Below are positions 56,773-64,000 of a DNA stretch of 64,000 bases, in pieces. Each line of letters opens with the position of its first letter. Position 1 is the stretch's first letter. Source of the stretch: Pseudocercospora fijiensis CIRAD86 (lineage: Eukaryota > Ascomycota > Dothideomycetes > Mycosphaerellales > Mycosphaerellaceae). The translations under genes were made by a program, and so were the position numbers. Under the pieces are notes generated by a model that was given only the letters and a program-made list of their open reading frames with translations, was not told the DNA's origin and made no database searches. Location of the stretch: positions 4,595,947-4,659,946 of the forward strand of contig NW_006921537.1 in assembly GCF_000340215.1 (NCBI RefSeq), read 5' to 3'.

Positions 56773-57741
56773 ATACCGAGTCTACTTAACTAAGTTACGA
56801 CGCCTCGTAAGAAGGGACCTACTACTTCTACGGGTCGTAATAAGACCGGAAATAGTAGAACGAGTATATTATATTAACGTAAGAAGGCTACTACTACTAT
56901 CGCTAGCTCCGATACTAGAAAGGGCGTCGCGAGTAAGGCTCCGCGTAAGACAATAGCGGGTAAGGCTCTACGTAAGACGACAACTAGCGCTTCTACTACT
57001 AGTAGCAATAATCGTACGAAGCGTCGATAGCGTCTAGGAAGTAAGTCCTATTTATAGCCGGTAGCGTAGCCGGTAGCGTAGCCGGTAGCGTAGCCGGCAT
57101 TCTTACTATCTTTTTACTAATCCTTCTTTAGCCGTAGTCCTCCGTAAGATTCGGAAGTATTAGAAGAGTTCTAATCTCCTAATCTATAAAGCTCCTTTCT
57201 AACGACTTATTCGCGAAATTGCCTAGGATTATAGAACGGACCTTCGCTTCTAAGCCTCCGCGATAGGCGCCCTTTAAGAGCCTATAGAAGCCTACCTAGT
57301 TCGTATCTTCGAATATATATTTCTCTTCTACCTCTTTTCGGACTATACTAATACTATTTTAGCGGTTAACCTTATAGCTATCTACGCGAAGCGTATAACG
57401 ATTATAGACAAGGATTTTAAAGCACTCGATTAGATTCTAAAAGGCTAGAATATCTATATTCGAGATAGTACTAGGTAGGATAGATATTCTAGTAGGAAGG
57501 ATATTCGTAGTATCGTCTATAAGCTTTTCTATATACGAAATAAGCCGCTGTTATACGGCGCTATATACCGCGCTCTAAATACTCTCTAAGTATATATATA
57601 TAGTATAGTATACTTTATTAGCCGTACGGAATAGAAGTCTTCGAAAATCCCGTTAGTACTAAGGAGTAAAAAGGCCGGCTACGCTGCCGGCTACGCTACT
57701 AGGTTTTTTAAAGAACTAAAAGAAGATATACATTCCGGTTA
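56773..57741 (+). pseudogene. Histone H3-like protein 2, with H3-type tail and an insertion in the fold
   Basis: Exon 1 (56773, ATA for ATG, to 57040) encodes a Lys/Arg/Thr-rich tail with KGVASKAPRKTIAGKALRKT, closely like the APRKQLA/KAARK part of H3 tails. An intron (57041-57131) splits a Thr codon. Exon 2 begins VVLRKIRKYQKSSNLL and continues PFQRLIREIAQDYRTDLRFQ, ASAIGALQEPIEAYLV and AIYAKRITIIDKDFKAL. This matches H3 nearly residue for residue, except for about 14 extra residues between the LFE-equivalent and the NL/AIHAKR segment. About 100 further residues follow the fold. The stops at TAG are Gln-type. Confidence 0.8.
57041..57131 (+). other. Intron of H3-like gene 2 with tandem TAGCCGG motif
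   Basis: GTAAGT donor, four tandem copies of GTAGCCGGTAGC-type sequence, TTTACTAATCC branch site and TTCTTTAG acceptor. The join restores RLG-T-VVLRKIR, exactly where H3 reads RPGTVALREIR, which makes this the best-supported intron in the window. Confidence 0.8.
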
Positions 57742-57748
57742 ATTTATA

Positions 57749-58286
57749 TTAGTTTGGATTTTTATAAAAAGAAAACAGGGAAAAATAAGGATAGTTAAAG
57801 AGTCTAATGCTTATAGTTATAGGCATTATCCCTGTTTTCTAGACTATATTATATACCTGCCTTCGTAACTCTACCTAATACTCCCTCTAAATATCCTTAT
57901 ACTCTACCTACTAGAAATTTAACTAGGTACCTAGACCTATAGCTACCTCTATATCTTTTACTATCTTCTATAGGTTAAAGGACTCCTCTATAGCAGCCTC
58001 TACCTCCTTATATAATACGAAGTTACTACCTACCCTATCCTTAATATCTCCTAAATAACTAAGAGTTCTAAGGAACGAACTAGTATTCGGCCTTAGTATA
58101 GCGAGTAGCTAGTAGAACGTTCTATAAAGCTGCCTTATAGCTCTTTTATATACTATACCGATACCGAGGGAGGAGCTATCCTAGTACTTAATATTAGAGA
58201 ATAGTTTATTTAGAAATTAGTCGAACTTCTTAAGGAGGGCTTCTAGGGAAATCGATAAGTTCTACCTAGATCTAGATAATAACATT
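57749..58286 (-). pseudogene. Unrecognised antisense hAT cargo ORF D
   Basis: It runs from ATG at 58286 to TAA at 57749, about 178 codons, one frame interrupted only by TAG and TAA where Gln/Trp are likely. It reads as a helical protein (SISLEALLKKFDQFLNKLFS, SFLRTLSYLGDIKDRVGSNF, EVEAAIEESFNLQKIVKDIE) with coiled-coil character and no signal peptide or membrane segment. It converges with H3-like gene 2. A 10-bp inverted repeat at 57771-57780 and 57830-57839 (GAAAACAGGG) lies in its 3' part. Family unknown. Confidence 0.5.
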
Positions 58287-58289
58287 CTA

Positions 58290-58669
58290 CCGAGCAGTTA
58301 GGGAATTAAATAGCGAGCGAAAGGATGAAATTTATACCTAATAAGTGCAGTTTCTAAACTAAACTATAATAGCTTATATATATATATGCTTTTGATTAGT
58401 TAGTGCCCTTAGCTAATTGTCTATAGATTTAGGGTTATATAAGTACCTTCCTATAACTGAAAAATGCCGGCTACGCTACCGGCTATACTCTCGTATCTTA
58501 TAAAGGGCTTGCTTCGAGTTACGTAGACATTCTTACACTTCTTAGAAACCGATAAATTCTATAGTTCGAACTAGCTAATCCTATAGTTGCTTAGCAAACT
58601 AACCTAAACCAAACTAGATCTTCGGCTTAGTAAACCAAACTAAACTAACCCGAACTACTACAGGGTCTA
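58290..58669. repeat. Right subterminal and terminal region of the hAT element
   Basis: It contains a TAGCCGG-type pair near 58465-58490 (GCCGGCTACGCTACCGGCTA) and repeats of AAACTAA/CCAAACTA words near 58590-58660. It ends CTACAGGGTCTA, the right terminal inverted repeat. No gene seen. Confidence 0.65.
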
Positions 58670-58677
58670 GGATTAAT
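58670..58677. repeat. hAT target-site duplication, right
   Basis: GGATTAAT, one mismatch to GGATTCAT at 48840-48847. Confidence 0.75.
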
Positions 58678-59789
58678 ATAGTTAATGTCCTCCTTTCTAG
58701 CTATTCTAAAACGCTATTATTAGCTACCGAGGTATATTTTTATAGCATAATAGCTTAGTACAGGATTACTAAGTAGAATAGTAGCTCCGTAGTAGAGGTT
58801 GTCTATATTAATAGTATAGGTACTAAAATCTAGAATCCTCTTATTACCGATATTATCCTTTAGAACTATATTAATATAGTATACTCTATAGGTCTAGTAT
58901 CTAGTCTAATCAAACTAAGTAAGGATTAGTATATTAGCTATTTAGGTCGTACTTCTATAATCTATACTAAATTATCTTTAGATAGTAGGTCGTCCTTAAT
59001 AGCCCTTAGTTAGTTTTAAAAGGCTTAAGCAGTCTTATCGGATTTCTGTTTAGCGTAGAGAAATTGTTCCTAAGTACGCTATTGTCTTAAATAGGGGTTG
59101 CTAAGCGTATTTAGTATAGTGTCCTTATAGGTTTGCTAGTCGATTTTAGATAGGTCTTTAAGCCTTAAGGGAATTAAAGTAGTTATCCTAGGTTCTCTTA
59201 GGGTCGCTATCGATATATTATATAGCGTAGACGACTAAGGCGTATTTAGTTAATAGCGCTATTAGTATATTGCGCTAGTTAAGCTTACAGTTACGGATAT
59301 AGTCGTTGTACTGCTTCCTATTAGAGCTATTAAATATAGTATAGTCCTTAAGTTTAGTATCCTTTCTTAGTACTAGTTCTTCTACTATAGGCGTCCTAAG
59401 TTTAGCCGTAAGGCGTTAGATAGCCGCGAAGTTCTTACAGACTTTCTTCTCTCGCTAGAGGGCTTAGAGTTTGTTACGTAGACAGGTCCTTAGGGGCCCG
59501 AGGTTAGGTAGTCTAAATAGTAGATAGCTACCCCGTTAGCCTATAACGAAGCCTTTATTTATAATATTGTTATAGCTATCTATCTTAGTCTATAATTAAT
59601 TAACTTAGTTAAATAGGCTATATAGAAGGCCTAGGTTAGTAATTAGTACGGTCGAATTGGTAGTTTCTTAGTGTATAGGTCTTAACCGTCTTACCTTAGT
59701 AGGAGGCTAGTTTTAGAGCGGATTTTAAGCCGTATTCTTAAATTAATTAACTATCTAGCTATAGCCCTAAAAGGGTAGATTAAATACTG
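58678..59789 (-). pseudogene. Chromovirus copy D gag, protease region and leader
   Basis: On the minus strand, leader sequence starts next to the LTR (59789 downwards). It is followed by gag homologous to 4371-5037 and 34025-34700, near 59400-59040. A protease/linker region like 23750-24110 follows, near 58900-58678. The hAT element then interrupts it. The zinc-knuckle segment seen in copies B and C was not found, so a deletion is likely. Confidence 0.65.
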
Positions 59790-59982
59790 TATAATACGGG
59801 TTAGGTAAGCAGGTAGATAGTATAGTTAAAAGTATATAGTACTCGATAAGGTATATAAAGGAGGGAGAGGAAGGTTAGGAAGTTAGACTAATACTAATCG
59901 CTAAGCCCTACTTAAGGTGCTAAGACCCTAGCTTTACTTAACCGGTTACATGCCTTTTTATATGCCCTCTTATAGTATAGGA
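59790..59982 (-). repeat. 5' LTR of chromovirus copy D (diverged)
   Basis: In reverse orientation it carries the family core TAAAGCTAGGGTCTTAGCAC and TAGGGCTTAGCGATTAG. The ends are less clear than in copies A-C. The sequence next to its inner end matches the leader start of the other copies. Confidence 0.65.
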
Positions 59983-59994
59983 CGCTAATGCGGG

Positions 59995-60990
59995 CCGCTA
60001 GCGGCCTGTTAATTGCTAAACTAATTCTAGCTAGTGTTTAGTTAGGTACCTCTTATTTTAAATAACGGCTTTATAGCGCTTACGTATAGAATCTGTTATA
60101 TTTTCAAGTACGTAATCCGGTAGCTCCCGCTATAATTGCTCTATCTCCCGATCTAGCTACGCGACCGTTTCTATATAATATATACGCCGAAGTTTATTTT
60201 TAATCTACGCCTAAATATACTCGATTAGGTTTAAACCTAGCGAATTAGAAGGCAGCGCTAGGAACCTAGTGCCGGCCCGCTATAACACCTTCTAAAACGG
60301 TCTCTTCTTTGCCGAGATTACTATACCTACCTAATAAGTAGTCTTATAGCTACTACTATACTCGTCTATAACTAGAATTATAGGGTCCCTATAATTACTC
60401 TGTATTCGCGTAACGTTACGTAGCCTAACTGCTCCTATACTAATTCTAAAGGCAACTTAGTCTATTACTAAGATATAACGTATTCTAACGTTACTCTACT
60501 ATAGGAGATTAGTTAACTATTAAATCTAGTTAGCTTAACTATAAGGTGAAGTTTTAGTCTTTGTTATCCCCTAATAGCGGCTAAGACCCTACGCCCTAAG
60601 CGAGCGGCTAATAACCGCTTTTAGTACGTAGATACTAAGTTTAGCTATAATCTAAATAAACGGCTTATCCCGATTAGTCGGATTGTCTAAATAGATATCG
60701 GCTAATCTCTCTATATCTATAGAGTCTAGCATTCTAAGTAGCTAATCCCGGGCCTTCCTTAGCGGTTTGGCCCTAGCTTTTAAAATGCGCCTAATAGTTA
60801 TACGTAGTATAGGGGTTAAGGCTATAATTGCCTTTTTAGTCTAGCCGAGGTCGCTAAGGCTGTGTGTATTCCTGCGCGAGGCCTCCTGCTGGTACTTGTA
60901 GGGTAGGTATTTGGGTATCGGTAGTATAGAGGTATTATATTCTTACGATATAGTTAGCTCGCTTAAAAAAACTAGTAAGGTTTGTTTAAA
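59995..60990 (-). pseudogene. Tc1/mariner-type transposase
   Basis: The minus-strand frame starts near 60930. A helix-turn-helix-like N-terminus (SLSDLGQTKKAIIALTPILR) is followed by a middle part, then FLALPSNSLGLNLIEYIQAQ near 60240. This is the Tc1/mariner (DDE_3) block around the last catalytic acid, WPPNSPDLNPIE in related proteins. The C-terminus is QLDREIEQLQRELPDYVLEN. Length, about 300 residues, fits the family. Inverted termini were not identified. The N-terminal 70 bp (60850-60925) contain many TpG and CpA and look unmutated. Confidence 0.7.
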
Positions 60991-61059
60991 GTAAGGTTCT
61001 TAAACGGTTTAGGTACCTGCGTTTTATACCTATAGAGCCGCTTCTAGCACATTCCATCT

Positions 61060-61950
61060 ATCACGTTAGCTAATCCCCTACGTTATCTGCCGGTATACGG
61101 ACGTTATACGGACGTAGCTACTTTGAAAAACAGTACTACACTACGTACTAGATTTATACGCCTTCTTTACTAGACTCTAACCTTAACCGTAAGCCGCTTC
61201 TACGCTAGGCTCTACAACAATTTTACTTAAGCCTTTAGTAGGCTCTTCTACGCTAGGCTCTATAATACCTTTACTAAAGCCTTTAGTAGGCTCTATAACG
61301 CCGACTTGAACTTAATAACATTATTCTTTAGCTTACTTACTTCCTTCTATAGGCTATTAAACTTAGCTATCCTAATAATTATTATAATCTCCTCGTCGCT
61401 CTAAGAGCCTTCTTTATTCTTTACCTTACCTCTAGTACGCGCTAACTCCGCCTATTACTAGTTTACTAGGTCTAGGTCTATTCTTAAGTCTTTTACTATT
61501 AACTCGTACTTTAAGAGACGCTTAATAAGTGCCTTCTAGCGCTTACTCTTAGCAAATAGGCGCAGATTTAATAGACTCGCTAGCGGTACTAGGTTATAGA
61601 CCTCTTCTACTATTAATTCTATATTATTAGACTATAGTCTACGGCGCTATCTTAACTCTTACTCTAAGCGGAAGCGGACCGGATCCCTATTATATATATT
61701 AGTCTATATTTATCTATAGAAGTAGTATATAAACCTCTCTACTTAGTATACCTAGCGGTATTATATCCCTCTACTTACTAAGGTTTAATAGCTATAGAGC
61801 CTTTAGCTATAAAGGACGACTCGTAAAGGTATCGGCTTCCTAACCTTTAGCTCTACTACGGCTAAATCTGAGACCTAATCGAATAGCCTTATAGTTCGAG
61901 GGGCGATCTAGATTTATACAGGGCTATACTAAATCTAGTACTAGATATAG
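61060..61950 (-). pseudogene. Unrecognised coiled-coil-rich frame with an internal tandem repeat
   Basis: The minus-strand translation near 61700-61350 reads LIVEEVYNLVPLASLLNLRL, FAKSKRQKALIKRLLKYEL and IAKFNSLQKEVSKLKNNV. It is helical and basic, with a leucine-zipper-like end. Between 61190 and 61300 a unit of about 60 bp (with TTCTACGCTAGGCTCTA and AAGCCTTTAGTAGGCTCT) is repeated about twice. No domain was recognised. It could be the C-terminal part of another transposase, since every neighbour is mobile. Confidence 0.35.
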
Positions 61951-62820
61951 AACCGGACAAGGGGACTAATAGAGGCGCGACTATTCGAGAATCTAGTCTA
62001 GCTATATAGGAATCTATATATCCGATCGCGGAGGAGGCCTAAGGTAAATTTATTAGATAATGCCTCTACTACTAGACCTTACTATCGTCGCTATTTTAAC
62101 CTTACTATCGCTATTAGCTACTAAGAAGCGATAGGATAGGCTAAGCCTAGAAGGCCTATTCTACTACTACTAGTACTACGATAACCTTTATATAAGGGTT
62201 ATATATATAAAATAGTCTATAGGAGGTATAATTACGTTAAAGATAATATAGACTGCTGCGTAGGCTACTATAAGTATAGGTAGTATAATAGGGACTCTAT
62301 ATCTATTTATTTACCTATATAGTAGAGGCCTCTATCCCCTTTAAGGACTCTACTAGTACCTATAACGCTAGTAGGTATACTAGATTATACTAAGATTGTA
62401 TAGTAGGAGCTGTACGTTAGTATAAGGGTCGTAGAACCTTGTTTGCTAGATAGGTAGTATACCTAGAATAGCTAGGATTAGCTATAGGGCCTAATTCTAT
62501 ATATATTCTTTACTTAATTCCTCTATCCTACGTTATAGTTCTATATAGTAGCTAGTAAGGGCTTTAGAGGTCTCTATGCGATATTATACTATATGGATTG
62601 CTAATAATATAGTCTTGCCGAGACCGGAGGACGTGTTTAGCGGAGATAACTACGGCCTTCGTTTCGGGGATCCTTAAAGCAGAACTAACGGAATTATAAT
62701 CCTTCCCTTCTTACGCCTAAGTCGCAAGTAGGGACCTTTAGAAGCTACTAATTTGCAAGGGTCTCTCGAGGTCGGCGAACAAGGTAGATACGAGGGTTAC
62801 TACCGCATCCTTCGAAGGCT
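61951..62820 (+). pseudogene. Unrecognised mutated plus-strand frame
   Basis: Reading TAG as Gln gives PLLLDLTIVAILTLLSLLAT, then TISIGSIIGTLYLFIYLYSR and GLYPLQGLYQYLQRQQVYQI. Further on, IANNIVLPRPEDVFSGDNYG ends near 62640. Most of the stretch is interrupted only by Gln/Trp-type stops, so it was probably coding. No family was recognised. Confidence 0.3.
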
Positions 62821-62831
62821 AGTTTTCTATC

Positions 62832-62891
62832 CCTACGAGTTATTAACTCGTAGGCCTAGACCGTGCTTTTAAACGGAGTCGTTTAAAAGCA
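62832..62891. terminator. Two adjacent perfect hairpins
   Basis: CCTACGAGTT-ATT-AACTCGTAGG (62832-62854) is followed after nine bases by TGCTTTTAAACG-GAGT-CGTTTAAAAGCA (62864-62891). Stems of 10 and 12 bp are perfect despite the heavy mutation around them. They lie between two plus-strand frames. They could mark an element end or an RNA 3' structure; the terminator label is tentative. Confidence 0.4.
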
Positions 62892-63059
62892 TATAATACG
62901 CTATATTTATAACTCGCATAGGTAGTAATCCTGCCTTAACCGGAAGTAGAAGGAGGTAGAAGGGGGCTTAAACCCTATCCGGCTTAGCTTATTAAATTAG
63001 CTTCTTAGTACTACCGAATAAGCTATACACTATAACCGGCGACGGTAAGGTAGAAAGTA

Positions 63060-64000
63060 GCTATTAGGTCTTCGAGATAGCAGTGCGAGAGGGCACTAGC
63101 TTATATATATAAATGTCTAGGTATATAGCCGTTAGTATAATTAGTAATAGGGGCTAGCAAATAGAACCTAAATTCGAGGATTAATTAAGGATTAATTGTA
63201 GTATATCGTCTATAGGATAAGAGGCGTCTACGGAAGCAGTATAAGTCTTAGTTTATTAGTATAACTACTATTGTTCTCGATTATAGCTGCTATAGACACC
63301 CCCTCTTATCTCTCTCGTATTATCGACCTTAGCTCTAGCTCTTTAATACTAGTATTTGCTATACTAGTCCATCTACCGTAGGCACCGCCTATACCTATCC
63401 GCGTAGCTCTTTAAGGTAACCCTCTTTATATAGATGTCTCCTTATTCTTGCTAGCGCTACGGTATTTAATCGGAAGTCTATTACCTACAATCTAGTTAGC
63501 TAAGCGGCTACTATATAGCCGCTCTATGTCCGTAGCGAGCTTGTTAACTAATTCAAACTATAGCGACAGCGATAGCAGTATTGCTACTAATTAGACACTA
63601 AATTCAACTCTACCTAGGCTAGTCGTTATTAGAGGTATAGATACCTCCTTAACGGCTTACCTTTAGCGGCAATCGGAGCGACAACAATAGGTTATAGTCT
63701 AACAACCTATACTAGATTTGAGCGACTCTTAGTCTTCTACTAAAGGTATAGAAGAAAGTATAGAATACGACTACAATCGAGTTAATAGCGATAGTAAGAT
63801 TTCCGACGACTTCGCCTTGCTAATTATTAAGCACTTCGAGGCTAACTCTAGCTATTATATAGAAGGACGAATAAGAGATATAATAAAGCGCTATTAGAAG
63901 TAGTATAACGATAATCGACCTACTAGATAACGTACTATCCGAGGTATAGACGGCCTTATTCGCAGGTAGATTATAAAGCGTATTCTCGAGTATAGAGTCC
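63060..64000 (+). pseudogene. Unrecognised plus-strand frame running off the window
   Basis: One frame reads IRGLIKDQLQYIVYRIRGVY, IVQQPILDLSDSQSSTKGIE and DFALLIIKHFEANSSYYIEG up to ILEYRV at the window end, with stops mostly of the Gln/Trp type. The middle is Ser/Asp-rich, and the end is basic and helical. It may be the start of another element continuing to the right. No family was recognised. Confidence 0.3.

Larger units (their letters stand above)
48848..58669 (+). mobile_element. 9.8 kb hAT transposon carrying two histone H3-like genes
   Basis: The left end TAGACCCCGTAGCAGTTTGG and the right end, reversed, TAGACCCTGTAGTAGTTCGG form terminal inverted repeats with 17 of 20 matches. A near-identical 8-bp target duplication flanks them. 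Content in order: subterminal repeats, an unrecognised basic ORF (49419-50950), hAT transposase (about 51360-54190), an H3-fold gene (about 54556-55700), a 361-bp tandem duplication, a second H3-fold gene (56773-57741), an antisense ORF (58286-57749) and the right subterminal region. All genes carry RIP-type stops. At nearly 10 kb it is larger than typical hAT elements. Confidence 0.8.
45936..59982 (-). mobile_element. Ty3/gypsy chromovirus, minus-strand copy D, split by the hAT element
   Basis: Read right to left: a diverged 5' LTR (59790-59982), leader and gag (about 59040-59789), protease region (58678-59040), then after the hAT insertion the rest of pol (48839-45936). It ends within the integrase linker near 45936, where the piggyBac remnant starts, so the chromodomain and 3' LTR are missing. 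It is more diverged from copies A-C than they are from each other. The gag-to-protease part is shortened, with no clear zinc knuckle. Confidence 0.75.

Overview
The window is a gene-poor, repeat-filled block from the nuclear genome of a filamentous ascomycete (Pezizomycotina). Every recognisable reading frame is transposon-derived. Almost all are riddled with TAG and TAA where Gln (CAG, CAA) or Trp (TGG) codons are expected. CpA and TpG are strongly depleted while CpG survives, which is the signature of repeat-induced point mutation (RIP). Apparently open frames are pieces of longer mutated genes, and no ordinary host gene was found. Two 100-N runs (5961-6060 and 22340-22439) are assembly gaps.

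Layout, reconstructed from long terminal repeats (LTRs) and target-site duplications (TSDs). Positions 1-2522 hold the 3' end of a Ty3/gypsy chromovirus. An older copy of that family runs from 2620 to 39720 and is split by a younger copy of the same family (3487-34019, TSD CTAAA). The younger copy is split twice: by an 18.3 kb LTR element (5038-23376, TSD CTAT, with a 5'-part Ty1/copia fragment inside it) and by a Tad1-like LINE (25941-30991, 15-bp TSD). The older copy ends abruptly at four telomeric TAACCC units (39721-39744). These abut a piggyBac-like transposase pseudogene (39745-45935) that carries a second LINE (40012-44887, 15-bp TSD). A minus-strand chromovirus copy follows (45936-59982), split by a 9.8 kb hAT element (48848-58669, near-identical 8-bp TSD, inverted ends). 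A Tc1/mariner-type remnant (about 59995-60990, minus) and unrecognised mutated frames fill the rest to 64000.

Two elements stand out. (1) The hAT element encodes a BED/hAT transposase and two different histone H3-fold proteins, plus two unrecognised ORFs. A short TAGCCGG-type motif recurs in its inferred introns, spacers and subterminal regions. (2) The 18.3 kb LTR element carries, besides gag-protease and RT-RNase H-integrase, a third long ORF. That ORF has a C-terminal region resembling a 2-oxoglutarate/Fe(II) oxygenase, with its metal ligands apparently altered by RIP. A palindromic TAGCTAGCTAGCTAG motif sits at the edges of its ORF blocks.

All functional calls are by eye from conceptual translation, reading TAG/TAA as ancestral Gln/Trp. 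Pseudogene boundaries are approximate, usually to within tens of bases.
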